Positions 20,501 to 32,760 of a stretch of 64,000 bases of DNA are shown here, piece after piece. The stretch's first letter is position 1, and the number at the start of each line of letters is the position of its first letter. The translations under genes and the position numbers were made by a program. Origin of the DNA: Isoetes taiwanensis (lineage: Eukaryota; Streptophyta; Lycopodiopsida; Isoetales; Isoetaceae); NCBI GenBank assembly GCA_021234155.1, contig JAJEKV010000058.1, positions 7,498,992 to 7,562,991 on the forward strand, given 5' to 3'. The notes below the pieces were generated by a model, which saw nothing but the letters and a program-made list of their open reading frames with translations, had not been told where the DNA came from and did not search any database.

Positions 20501-23456
20501 TCAGCAAGGAAGATTGGAAGCTCGATGGAGAACCAACTAGGTGAGGCAAGGCGAGGCGAAGCCGATGACTTGCACGCGGACTTGCATGCAACTTGGTGAA
20601 CCCAAGGATCGACGATTCAAAGAACAACCGCAGAAGAGAACAACCCGTGAGAAGTATAGCCAAAGGAAGCGCCGACGACCTCAAGAGACGCCTCAAATAG
20701 CTTCAAGTATCATGAAGGGGGGAACAATTACGGCCGAGAACGTAATCGGGGAGGCGTAATCAAATGTCGAAGCATCAACGACCAGCACACCTTTAGTTAG
20801 AATGTGATGCAAAGCGTGTTGTGCCATAGCCGACAAACATCAGAGGGCCCAAGTATATCAACAAGTTACCCCGGAATACGAGCTGACGTACAAATAGGAG
20901 GATATAGATCGTCAACACCATGCCACCGGGAGGAACACCGATGACATTACCAAGGAGTAGGTGTGCAACTCGAAGGGAGGCACAAGGGGGACTTAATAGC
21001 TCTATTAGTAATTGTAATTATGTAAGCTATATGCTTTGCATATATAGTTCCCTTGTTACTTCTTCCCTCCCATAGCGTAACAAATCAAACGAAGAGATGT
21101 CATCCAATTTGCAGGGGTGAAGCAATCAACATCTTCAACACTCTTCGGGCAACGCGATAACGACAAGAGGACTCGATGTATGAGACGTCGATGGAGTCGA
21201 GGAAACAATATCGGATATAGAGTCGTCCTTTAGCTGCCAAGACAAAGAGTTCAAGATGAAAGATCTTTTTCAACGGCGCCACCTTCAGGCTTTTGAAAAG
21301 CGGCATGGAAGATTTCAAGTGACCAACTACACCATCAAAGACCAGCAAGGAGAGGCTTCGAAACGAACAAAGTCAACCTCTACATCAAGAGGAGCCACCG
21401 TCAAGGAGACTGAGGTATCGAGCGACTTGGATGAACGTACTTTTCTACTTCAAGCAGGCAACGAGTGGATGAGCTTCTAGCAAGCTCAGGAATCTAAGGC
21501 CATGGGGCCTAGTAGGTTAAATGTATGGACGACAACATCCATATTGGGATTAGAAGGCATTGCCAGATATTCTCGCTGAAAGGATTGCCCCAATATTGAG
21601 CTAAGCGTCAAGGATTGGGAAGGAAACGCATAGGAGTGACTAAAATTATACACGATTGTTAACAGACATCCAACGTATTGAAATCACTTGGTGAAATTGA
21701 TCACCTCGCTAAGAAGGAATCATTACTAGGATAATTGTTGACCATGTATAAATCTAGTACCTCCAAAAGAATAATCCAACCGAAAGAAAAGAAGTAATCT
21801 AACAAGTCCGGCCAACTTGTTACGATGACATTCGTAGGAATATTCCAAGAGTTTAAATAACTAAGAAAGGGGGAATCTCTAGAATATAAAAGAATAGTAC
21901 ATGTAAGGTACATTTAAAATAAGAATTATAGTAATTAAATAGTCTTTTGAGACAAAAGGAATTGTCATAATGACAAAATCTTGTGGTTTGGAACCGTTCT
22001 AACTAAGTGGGTAACCCGTAACTATATTGAAACAAATGATAACATAATATATGCATCCATCTTAGATGGTTATATATGTTAGCTAAGGCTAGTAAAGTAA
22101 TGCGCTAAGTAAGAAACGTATAACCTCTTAAGGGGAGAGAATAGATATGACATTGTGTACAATGTCATTAAAGGGGTGCAGGACCATTTTCTTTTCGAAG
22201 AAAGTGGGAGGCGAATAGAGCGTAAGATAGATAGATACCTTAGTGCTCAGGAGGCCTTCAACGTGCGAGACTGACGTGATAGCTAACTACACCAAGGAAG
22301 TGGAGCAAAAATAGGAGAGCAATGCAACGACCAAGTCATCTCCAAATTACTCCACGCCGGCTCAATGGGTGGATGCGCCCTAGCCTTAGGAAAGGTTTGC
22401 TCATGTGTAATAAGCTTTAATGTGTCTTATTGACAAGTTAAATATAGATCCTAATAACCACATAGAATTTGTTGTACATATATGTATCATAGGGAAATAA
22501 GTTAAATAACAACGGTAATGTGAGGTAGCATGTTAATTAATCCTTCGCAAGGATGCAATTCCTTCCAAGGATAGCTATATAACCTCGGGTCCTTATAAAT
22601 ATAAATAGAAAATAGAATTCAGATATACTTAAGTGCATCTTAGGGATATACTTCCAAGGGTAATGCAAGACCCAAGGAAGAGAATAAGAAGCACATCTAA
22701 TTCTTGTGTATGATAATTAAAACCTTGTCTATGTAACAATAGGTCTAAATCAGGGTTATTGTTTAAATAATCGCGACCTAAAAGTCGTTAAATATTGCAA
22801 AGCTAGAGTAAATATAATGGTACGATCGAAAGTAATGTATCCAATTCTATGATAATGTTAATTCATAAATATTACCTTAGAGTAATTATGTTAATCGCAT
22901 GCATTAAGGGAAGTCCAGCAGGATCGTGCAGGCGTCCAAGACTATCATGTTTAATTATTAACGGATGCTAGCCGACATGCAACAGTTGGTGGAGGAAGTA
23001 TGAAGATATCCTCTCGCAGCAAGAGTTCTAGAATAGTTGTGATTTCTACCATTTAAACTAATCGCTTAAAGTTTGTGTGAGATAGTAAGTATGTAATTAT
23101 AGATATTGTAAAATTAATGCAGGATTTCAAGGTGCAAAGACTTGCAACACAAATTTTGTTATAACGTGTTGCAAGGGATGAAGAGTACCTTGGAAGTGTA
23201 AATTTTGTATGAACTTGATAAACTTTGATAAACTTAAATGTTGTATTAAGTAAGCTTAGTAATTACCTTGCGTTGATTAAGTTATGAAGCGATAAGTTAA
23301 TTGGATAATGAAATAATACAGTAATGTCTTAAACATTACCTTAGAGTAATTCTAATAATTATGTAACTATAATAATAATTGCATGCATCAAGTTGGTTGC
23401 AGGACAGAAAGATCCCAAGGTGGGGAGAACCTCGATGCTGCGGACAACATCATTTT
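17529..23456 (+). other. LARD interior without recognisable coding domains
   Basis: Purine-rich sequence (notably 18300-21500) with short plus-strand frames at 17931-18215, 18598-18963, 18960-19415, 19421-19630 and 20541-20759. They are rich in Arg, Lys, Thr and Glu, consistent with purine-biased DNA, and carry no zinc knuckle, D(T/S/G)G protease, YxDD or D-D-E motif. 21500-23450 is AT-rich and empty. I see no gene. Confidence 0.6.
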
Positions 23457-23469
23457 AAGGTGGGGAGAA
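23457..23469 (+). other. Polypurine tract of the LARD-like element
   Basis: AAGGTGGGGAGAA lies immediately before the 3' LTR. A near-copy (AAGGTGGGGAGAAC) lies about 40 bp upstream at 23417-23430, so the tract is duplicated. Confidence 0.85.
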
Positions 23470-25037
23470 TGTGACGTTCCAGCATAACATACGGTACGAA
23501 TACGTATATTATACTGACACGTCACTAGTACATGTCGACTCAGACGACATGTACACGACGACCGTAAAGGGTAGTACCCTAGGGTACGACCTTGTGAACC
23601 ATTATATTGCACATGTTAAAGCAACATGTGAATATAATCCCTTTTTGCCACGTGGCAATGACCCATTGACCAAAAGGGACCAGCCCTAAATTCGTAGGGA
23701 TAAAAGGGGCATAAACCCTAAAAGGGAAACCCTTTCAGTTCTCAGCCCCTGAGTCTCGGATTGGAGCAGCAGAGGATGCATTTCCGCCTGAACGGGAGCA
23801 TAGAAGTTGGATCTCCCAGGTTGCAGCTCAATCCAAGATCAGCAAACCCGAGATCAGCAGCTTGGACGCTTTCAGAGGAGTGGGAGCCAGCCAAGATGCG
23901 GGTGGGTGATTGATTCAATAGGTAGATCCGAGTTATCAGGCCTCTTTCAGTAGGTTTAGCATCCATTCTTAGCTATAGGCGATCCCTACAGCCTAAGAAT
24001 GATAGACACTAACAAAGGAACCTAACCATGTATGATTAGGTAGATTAGAATAGTTGTATTCTATTATTTTCAGCTCTGTTATGATGATGTTTTGACATTC
24101 TATGCGCCACTCTTGTGTATTGGGAAGGGGGGTAGAGACCCAGAGCCCAAGTAGTTGTATGATCCTAGTTTTAGCCCATTAATTCCCAATTAATGCGGCC
24201 TGTGCATAAGAGCCCGCCTGGCTGTGGGTGGCGGAGCTAGACCGGCTGACAAGGAAGGGCTTGTCTAATCACGGCTGATCCCGCTGGCGCGTAACAACGG
24301 CCGGGGAATGCTGTGAGCTAGGCCTAATACACTGGCACTGCGTGAGGGCAGGGTATGGGCTCGACACTCGTGGGGTGATGCGTCATCTTCCAGTGAGTTC
24401 AAGTCGTATACGAGCAGTGGCTCTCTAGCTCGCCCGTGATTAGCATGAACCTTCTGGAGGAGAGTGATCTCCTCCTGCCTCATCGGGACTGGGGAGATGC
24501 AACCCAGTAGTAGTAGCCCCTCTGGTTATTCACCCAGCAGGCTACGGTCAGGCTCCAATACTTTTCAGCCTATCTGCAAAGTATGCACAGGAGGGGCGGA
24601 TGGAGTGGACTACCCAACGACCATGTTCCTATGCCAGCCAAATCCATTTGCCATGAATTCTGTCTGCATTGCTATCTGGAGACCCCAAGCCGTCAGTCTT
24701 TCCCCATGAGTCTGAGCCTGGGTAGGATTTCCCCATGTTATGTTGATGTACTGATGTGTTGTTGCATCTACTGTGATATGGTGGACCACCCTTCGAGGTG
24801 GTATGTTATTGTTGATTGATGTCATGTGCTCATGTTTTGTTTACGCTTCCGCAGCTAGGTCGATCCCGAGGGAGACGGGATGAATGACACGTTCATTCTT
24901 CCCCGTCGGGTTCTTGGCCACCATCAAGGGCCCGATGTTAGGTGGACGGCCTCATGTCAGCGAGCAGGTGCTGGTTTGAGGGATGATCTCCAGTTTGTAT
25001 ACGATCGGGGCATCGTATATGAGCTGGGGCCGTCACA
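23470..25037 (+). repeat. 3' LTR of the LARD-like element
   Basis: It is 1568 bp, nearly identical to the 5' LTR, with the same G-box palindrome at 23646-23657. Differences include T/C and G/A transitions and a few short indels (for example extra bases near 23970 and several 1-3 bp gaps after 24530). Confidence 0.93.
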
Positions 25038-25042
25038 TTTAG
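25038..25042. repeat. Target-site duplication (right) TTTAG
   Basis: Matches 14606-14610. Only GGGC separates it from the TAA duplication of the neighbouring Harbinger element. Confidence 0.95.
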
Positions 25043-25779
25043 GGGCTAAGGGCCATTTCACACTAGGGGGTTAAACTCCGTTATGTTAGGAAAAACTAGC
25101 TATCTGGCCTTCACATAGGCGCCGTTAGGAGATTCCGTTAAGTTAAGAGGGGGTTAAAAGATAACGGTTCGGTTTAGCTAACGGTGCCTCTTAGCAGTGA
25201 TTCACATATGCATTATGTTAGGTTAAGATTTAACGGAGCTAACAGACTCAAAAAAATGCCGACGTAAGTTAACCCCTCCTATCGAGCATCCCTTAAGCAC
25301 CGTTACCAAAGCTCGAAGGCGTCAAATCGCGTTTCTCCATCTCTCAGAGCATACTAGCTGCTTCCGGCTTGGAGCTTGTGAAGCTTACAGTCGAACTTCT
25401 AGAGTGCAACTTGCTTTTTCCAGGTAAGGAATCGATTCTTTGTATATCAAAGGCTTTTTTCAAAATCATTTTCAGTAGGGTTTGAGAGATCGTCTCTACC
25501 ATCTTCCTTTTGTCCTCCAACATTTCATATCCAAGATTTTTTTTCTGGATTGTTTTGGGTACCATCTTCCTTTTGTCCTCCACCATTTCATATCCAAGAT
25601 TTTTTTTCTGGATTGTTTTGGATTTGAATGGTCATCCTCCCTCGTCTTCTTTTTGTCCCCTACCATTTGTTTCATAATCTGTATATATTCATTCCACTGT
25701 TTTGATGAATCTTCATATTTTAAATGCATTTAAGCTTTCATATGATACTAGATGTTTATGCCATGCAGCAAGATGATAG

Positions 25780-26571
25780 ATGCTACAAATAGCACAGGCT
25801 CTACAAACAGGTGCTCCAACAAATGGTAGAGGGGCTAACAGTGAGCCTACTGCTACAAGCAGCAAGAAGCACATGCGATCTCCAAATTGGACATTGCAAG
25901 AGGTTTTTATTCTAGTGGAGGCAAAGAAGCAAGAAACAGAGTTGTGTGATGCTAGTGTTGGATCACGGGATGTGATGGAGACTGCAAAAAGCAAGTGGCG
26001 AAAGATCGCTGAATGCATGCATGCACATGGATATGATCGAAATTCTGATCAGTGCCAGAACAAGTGGGAAAATCTGATTTCTGATTACAAGAGCATAAAA
26101 GATCATGATGCCCAAACAGGTGTTGGTCCGTACTTCGCAATGAGTAAGGCTGATCGAAAGAAAGATAAGATCCAGCCCCTTGAGTTTGATCAGCAAATTT
26201 GACATTTCATTGATGAATTTTATGGTAGGCGGCCAACAATTGTCCCACCTCATACTCGTGATAGTAGTAGAGATGTAGAAACTACTGCTGATTCTAATAT
26301 CCTTGTATCTTCACCTACACCTGGTGATAGGGAGAAAGGTTCAAGTGGTAAGAAGAAGAAACGAGTTACAACGAATGAAAGGCTTGTAAAAGTTCTTGAA
26401 GATCTTGGAGAGAAGAGGCAGGAAATGGATTCCAAGATGTGTGCCATTGAGAAAGAGAAGCGTGATGCAGAAAGGGAGGAGGCGAGGGCAGCTGAGAGAG
26501 ATAGACAAGCTTTAATTGGAGCTCTTGCTTCGATTGCAAAATCATGGGAGAAAATCAGCGATAGGCTTTAG
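25780..26571 (+). pseudogene. Harbinger trihelix/Myb-SANT-like accessory protein, one internal stop
   Basis: Residues ~37-105 form a trihelix (Myb/SANT-like) DNA-binding domain: W-T-L-Q-E-V..L, K-W-R-K-I-A-E, then C-Q-N-K-W-E-N-L-I-S-D-Y-K. After a TGA at 26200-26202 the same frame stays open to the TAG at 26569-26571. It passes a Ser/Lys-rich linker and a Glu/Arg/Lys-rich coiled-coil-like C-terminus (KEKRDAEREEARAAERD). The TGA could be an Arg CGA changed by a C-to-T transition. In PIF/Harbinger elements this second protein binds subterminal DNA and helps the transposase enter the nucleus and act on the ends. The start is taken at 25780; an upstream exon is possible. With a single lesion this is a young break, or readthrough occurs. 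Confidence 0.75.
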
Positions 26572-28377
26572 ATCTTTCAAACATATGAACAACTCTGCCT
26601 ATGCAAACCACATTTTTGAAATGAAAACACATTTTTGTTATGACATTGGTGTTTGTATTATGAGTCCCACTTGCCCTATTTTATTCATTACATTATTTCC
26701 CTTTGTTATATTTCCTTATTGTTGGCAATTATAATGCAACCTGTGTCTAAGCTATGATGAACATTTATGATGAGCCATGACTGCTATGATATGTCACATG
26801 TGAATATTTTAGTACTCCTACATTTGGGAATTATTCTGAATCTGCAAGAAATGGTATGGTGATTGATTGTTGCAGCAGATAATCAGCACAATCTTAAGAG
26901 TAGGGTAAATTACTTTGTTAGAGAGATCAAATTCTGCTATATATAGCACTTTAAGCTTACGAAACATTCATAACCATAGATATCATGAGATATTTGATCA
27001 AAGAACTTATGTGGCAGTGGAGTGTTAGTATTCAAATCCATTTCACTCTGCAATCTGCAATCTGCAATGTTACTCATATGCTCAAAACGTGTACCATATT
27101 GAGCATGCAGCATACATAAATAGCACTCTGTGTTATATTACAAATTTGCAGAGTGGAGTTTGCAGAGATGCTCAGAAACCTAAGCTGTAAATTTAGCAGC
27201 AAATGTTGCTAATGATCAGAGGTCCATGATCAGAGATCAAATGTTGCTAAGGGCTTTCCATGAGGCCCCAGTTATTTGCCATCTGTAGTGTTTGTCACTG
27301 ATACAATAAAACCTTCTTTATCTCCATTTTATCAATTGGGTTTCCTGTCATCTCACAGCCTCCCAGCTCCCTTATTGAAGAATTGAACATTTTTTAATGT
27401 TTTACACAAGTTAGCAAATTTTAAAACCAGGAACAATGATGTATTGAGTTTTAATTCAAACACTATGCTGTAGTAATGGGCTGTATAGCCGTAAAGGGTC
27501 GTAATGTGGGCTACTCAGAGCAGTATCAGAATGAAAATATGGTAACATTTGATCCCAACCAACAGAATCTTCATGGGTATCTACAAGGAAATGGGGATTT
27601 GCAACCCCTGTATCTCCAGCAGCAAGATGGCTCTGGCATAACGAGTGACCACGAATCACAGAGACATGGAGATTTACAAACTCGATCGCACCAACAAGGT
27701 GCCCAAGCATACGCATGGGCCCAATTGTTTGCAGCATTATATTTTTAAGGTATGGCCTGCCTTCTGGGTCACTGGTTGGCATGCTAGTCACAGTTATGTA
27801 AATTAGACTTCCAAGCATGTTCAAACAGATTGAAGATGTTTTTATTTATTTTTCTTTGTTGTTTTTCCCTTACATGCCATTTTCCTTCAACTTGATATTT
27901 GCACTAGTAGGGGCCTTTTTACAGGAAGGATTTTTTATTGACAATCAAATCCATCATCTGGCGACATGATGTATTGCCCACATGATGTACGCTGAATTGT
28001 ACAACAAATTATTGCTCCCATTCATTCTTCTAGAATTGTAATCTCTAGAGAAGATCAAGGCATGTTGCTAGATATAGCAGCAAATGAATCAGAAGCTTCA
28101 TGGCTGTGCTGGGGCGATGAAGCAATCACAAATTCAGATGTTGGATAGTTTGATAGTTTAATGACATATGATCATTTAATGTAAGGTCATTCTTTTGTCT
28201 CTGATAGTTTGACGAGCATGCTTTATAATGATTGTAAGTTGCTTGGTTCCTTTATGATCATTCTAAGTTTAATAATAAATAAAATAGAACTCCAGTAACT
28301 CATTTCTGTTCATAGCTGACATGGGTACAAAATAACAGGAAGAATACTATGTTTTCAAGCACAGGCTTTTGATTGCA
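26572..28377. other. Harbinger interior between its two genes
   Basis: AT-rich. Frames on both strands at 27456-27824 (122 residues minus, 90 plus) overlap each other and show no known domain. Nothing further can be supported. Confidence 0.5.
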
Positions 28378-29763
28378 ATGGATAATATAGGTATGTAACT
28401 TGCTTCAAATTCGATGATGTCAGTGTGTTACTATTTAACAATTACAATTGATTCTCATGCAGCTTCATCTTCAAATCTGTTTGATGAGTCCGAGATGACC
28501 ATAGGAGAGACAGAACTATATAATCTAATGTTGTTTACAATGATCATGGTTTACACAGTCTTCATGATGCCGCAAATGCGTATCCTATACAATGGGAGGC
28601 CCAAACGATCTAGAACACGAACATTACAACGAGATGCGAAAATGCATGATGACATGATGATGCATACCATTCTTTCCATATTATTGGTTACTCCACACAC
28701 GTCATGGTGGGTGAAACCAAGGAGCACTGTGTGGTGGGATAGATTTGTACTTGATGTATTTGATGCTCAACGTTGGAAAGAGAATTTCACAGTGACCAGG
28801 GAAACATTTGATTGGTTATGTGATAAGTTGGCTCCCATGATCAAGAAGAAGAGTACCAATTTTAGGAAACCTCTACCAGTACCTATTTGCGTTGGGGCAG
28901 CATTGTACAAGCTTGTGAAGGGGTGTGACCTCTTAGAAGTTTCAGAGCGGTTTGCAATTGGAGTGAGCACGAGCTCAGTGGTGCTTAAACAAGTTTGCTA
29001 TGCAATAAACACGAAGTTGGGAAGCAAAATTAGATGGCCAAAGAATAATGAACTTGTTCAGGTTGAAGAGGGTTTTAGAGATGCAAGTGGATTACCAAAT
29101 TGTTATGGTGCAAATGATTGCACGCATGTACAGATCATTCGCCCTCCTGGATTTGGTGGTTCGGATTATTATAACAGAAGACAAGTCCATTCTATCATTG
29201 TTCAAGCTGTATGTGATACTATTAGGAAATTCACTGATATATTTGTTGGATTTCCAAGTTCCACACATGATGCACGTGTTCTTAGGAATTCAGGTTTAGC
29301 ACAAAGAGCAAATGCAAGGAAAATCTTGAGGGAGCCAACTATGCTCTTAACTGGTAATTATATGTTGCATCCTTATGTTGTTGGAGATAAAGCGTATGCA
29401 GTTTCATCATGTGCTGGAAATGTGGCTGATCTGACGCACATTCAGAATTTGTTTAATGAAAGACATGTGAGGGCAAGACTTTTCATTGAGCAAGCATTTG
29501 GCATACTACAAAGAATTTTCAGCTGTTTAAAGTCAACTCTATCTGAAGACGTTGCATTTGTGCCCGAGATGATTTATTCTTGTTGTGTGCTTCATAATGT
29601 ATTATTGGAAAGAAAGGTTATTGATGTAGAAGAAGAGCTGCGTGCATTAAGAGATGAGGATAATGACGAAGAAGATGATGAGGAGGGTGGAGCTGCACTG
29701 GTCTTTGAAGATGGTGAGACGATGCGAAGACACATTGCAGAATACCTCGTCTTCAACACATGA
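28378..29763 (+). CDS. PIF/Harbinger DDE transposase (HARBI1-like), probably with one small intron
   Basis: The unspliced frame is 28414-29763 (449 residues). Catalytic residues in that numbering are D235 (GANDCTHV), D286 (FPSSTHDARVL) and E359 (RLFIEQAFGILQR), the D-D-E triad of the HARBI1/DDE_Tnp_4 family. A helix-turn-helix-like region precedes it (about residues 165-200), and a C-terminal YSCCVLHNVLL segment and acidic tail follow, as in relatives. I infer a start at ATG 28378 with an intron 28391-28462 (donor GTATGT, acceptor TTCTCATGCAG). The splice joins MDNI to ASSSNLFDE in frame, gives 437 residues and removes the odd hydrophobic leader. The transposase cuts and pastes the element with the Myb-like partner. 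No frameshift or stop is seen, so it could be active. Loss of the partner's full length may limit it. Confidence 0.9.
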
Positions 29764-32500
29764 ATCATGTGCAGTGTATGGCCGCAGCGTTGTGAGCAGG
29801 TGACTCTTCAAATTTTTTTTGTACTATATCTTGCACCCTATGTTTGTTCACTAAAGGTAAACAGTAGTAGTATTACTCTTGCTTATATGTTGTAAGCTGG
29901 TGGAGATTTGCATTTATTCAAAGTATTCCACAAACTTTTGAGAAGAAACATGGCATCATATTTATTAGCCCACTGGGCAGCTCTAAATCTCTCTTTCTTT
30001 GTCTTATGCTTCTGAGTTTAAATTATATGCTTTAGGCTTCTGATCCGCCCCTCTCTGTGGTAGGCTTATGGAATTGAACTAGGGCCACGCTACTTATTAA
30101 AAATTAATTGATCTAGTTATGCAGTTGCATTCTATCCTAATTGTTGCAAAACAATACCAAGGAAAGGGAGCCGTGCTTAAATCTGTGCAACAAAGCTATA
30201 AGATATAACACTGATCATGGGATGGCTAGTCTACTCTACGCATGTCTAACAGATCCGAGCCATGGCATAAACTACTACGGAGGAATAAGCTGCATGCAGT
30301 TGGTCTGATACCCTTTAATCTATTTGGTAAACATAGCATTAATCTGGCCTGCACCTGTATTCAAGATCTAGACTAAGGCGTAGATGTAGGATTTCTGGCC
30401 TACAGATCTGACGTAGATAGGTTGCATGGCTATAATTGAATAAGGGATGTGCTTACATAACTAATCCTTGACAGTAGAATTGAATAAGAGATGTGCTTAC
30501 ATAACTAATCCTTGTCCTTGTGGCATAAGGAATGATCATAAGGAATGATCTTATCCTTGTTGCATAGCCTAACTAGATAGAGTCTAAGCCTTGTTCATGA
30601 ATAATCTGAACATAAGCTAGCAGCTGGTATAAAGTACATAAAGTGGCAGCGAATAGACTTAAGTATGGAGAACTGTTTGACATAGCTCTGCCCCCCTTTC
30701 ATAATGTAACTTTGCATGTATATGCATCTTCGGATCCACATGCAGGAATTTATTTGGACTGTATCCACTTGCATGAATTTGAATAGGGAATTTACAATTT
30801 GTTGAAGTTGGATGGAAATGTTTGCATAGGGAAGTTACTTCAATTGTAATTTATTGAAGTTACAATTTGTTGAAGCTGCATGCTTTGAATAGGGAATTTA
30901 CAATTTGTTGAAGTTGTTGCAGCCATGGAAATGTTTGCTGTAGTTGTTACATGGAAATATTGAAAATATTGGGACGTCAGTAATTTGGCAGGTTTAATTG
31001 GAGAGCTGGAGGAGAAGACATTGAAAGCAAACTGAACATGGATGAGGAACAAAAAATCTGATGCATAAATGCTAAGAAGGATTGGATTGGATCTAGAAGG
31101 CAAAAATGTGTTGATCAAAAGAGCCCACTAAGCTAGAGGCCAAGTTCTAGCCCAATTATGGTTACTATTCATTTGGGACTGAACCAAATATTAATCACAT
31201 GTTGGCTCCATTTGCTAACCCACTTGCACATAAATTTCAGCTTATAGATTCATTTTTATCACAATGTGCCCTAGTAGTGCAGTTTGCAAGTAATCTGTCT
31301 CATTCATTGTTGTAACTTTGATACCAGATATTGTTATTGCTATTGTTACACGTAATTGAACTGACTTGATCAATGGCTCGTGACTAAGAACAGCGATATT
31401 CGATGCACAACATAAGAAACTGGCATGCCAATATATAAAGGTATGCAGGACTGCCAATAGCTATAGAGGTAATTTGTTTACCAATTGCTACAGTTGCTCC
31501 AGGTTGCTATAGATCAATTGCTGCAATAGAGGCCATGATTTCCTTGCCAGAAATATATCCATTCATTTCTTCCACCTTGCGAACTCAATTTGATAATGTC
31601 ATGCTGTTCTAGATCTGTAGTAATTGCCTTGTCCAACCTATTCTAATGACATGACATTATAAACAACTGGTTTGGACGATGCTATCTTTAATAATTGCCT
31701 TACCAACCCCTTCAAGGACGGTAAGAACCGAATAGAATTCACCTGTCATTTTTTTGTATTTCCTTTACGAGTTCATTAGCACGTTTGCGCAAATGCAAGT
31801 TAAACCTTTCCTGCACTCTTAATTGCATCCAGATGGTTTTTTCTTAGCATGTGGATGATGTTTTAACCCTTTGATTGCATCTATAATTTAGAAAAATCTA
31901 CACCTATTCTTTGTCCCTAGAATTACAGTCCCTTTGCTGGTATAGCAAGAGGCCCCTTATCTGATATAGCAGGGGGCAAAGATAGCACGGTGCAATTTAC
32001 ATATTATATTGCAATAGACGTTCTAGATGAATTGCCTCCACCTGCTAGCTTAGGTTCCATAATATTATCATAATGATGATTGACAGGATTTAGAGTATGG
32101 GACTATAAATCTCATGATTCCAATCTGAAGATTAGTAGCCCCACCAGTATTTGGTGTATTTTATGAAACTAGTAGATGAATATAAAAGCTTATGCATTGG
32201 ACTTCATAATACATTTGCATTTGCTTATGCCTTTTGTCTTTCTTAGTTGTTGCCCATACAACTCGATATTATACCCTATGAAAAAGAAATGTGTTGGATA
32301 TGAAAAAGAAATGTGTTGGAGAAGAACAAAATAGCAATGAAATAAAACCATAGCAAAATATCAATACCTTTACAAATAACATTCTATTTTGCTCTTAAAA
32401 TCACTTTTGGAGGTAAATAACCATTTGCACTTCTTCTGTAGATCATGCAAGTTCAACAATGCAAAGTTCCATAACGACGATTATGCAAAAATGTTAGGCT
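29764..32500. other. Long non-coding 3' part of the Harbinger element
   Basis: No gene recognised. It contains a ~46-bp direct duplication (GATGTGCTTACATAACTAAT, at about 30446 and 30491) and repeats of GAATTTACAATTTGTTGAAG near 30780-30920. The length is unusual for Harbinger, and a second insertion or captured sequence is possible. Confidence 0.5.
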
Positions 32501-32509
32501 TCTGTTATG

Positions 32510-32760
32510 TTAAGTGTAATGTAACTTAATGACGTCATGTAGTGTGAAGTGATTTATAACGGTTTCCGTTAGGTTAGTATAACATAACCTAACAGTATCG
32601 TGCAGTGTGAAGTATTTTGTAACGGTTTTCGTTAGATTAAGTGTAACGTAGCCTAACGGTATCTTGCAGTGTGAAGTGTTTTGTAACGGTTGTCGTTATG
32701 CTAATTTTTAATCTAACGGATAGTGTGAAGCGAAATCTTTTAGTTAGATTACCTTAACAT
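32510..32760 (+). repeat. Subterminal tandem repeats of the Harbinger right end
   Basis: AGTGTGAAGT recurs at 32541, 32604 and 32668, with a diverged copy near 32722, i.e. a 63-64 bp unit. Each unit contains TAACGGTT(T/G)(C/T)CGTTA. Similar CCGTTA and GTTAGGTTAA motifs crowd the left end (25070-25250). They are likely binding sites for the Myb-like protein or transposase (inference). Confidence 0.75.

Larger units (their letters stand above)
14611..25037 (+). mobile_element. Complete non-autonomous LTR retrotransposon (LARD-like), 10.4 kb
   Basis: The two LTRs (14611-16173 and 23470-25037) start TGTGACGTTCC and end GGCCGTCACA. They are flanked by the 5-bp duplication TTTAG. A primer site complementary to initiator tRNA-Met follows the 5' LTR and a purine-rich tract precedes the 3' LTR, so the element reads on the plus strand. 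The 7.3-kb interior has only short frames (largest 151 residues at 18960-19415) and none shows gag, protease, RT, RNase H or integrase motifs. It must therefore have moved with proteins from another element. The class resembles large retrotransposon derivatives (LARDs). In the first ~450 bp of the LTRs I count about eight differences, mostly transitions, so the insertion is not very old. The TGTGACG start and Met primer site are typical of plant Ty3/gypsy chromoviruses, so that is the likeliest helper lineage (inference). Confidence 0.93.

Noticed and set aside
27456-27824. 122-residue minus-strand frame inside the Harbinger as a captured gene
   Set aside because: No family resemblance; antisense to another short frame; neither looks under selection.
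28414-28470. Membrane-like N-terminal extension of the Harbinger transposase
   Set aside because: The residues before ASSSNLFDE are better explained as a translated intron with good GT/AG borders.
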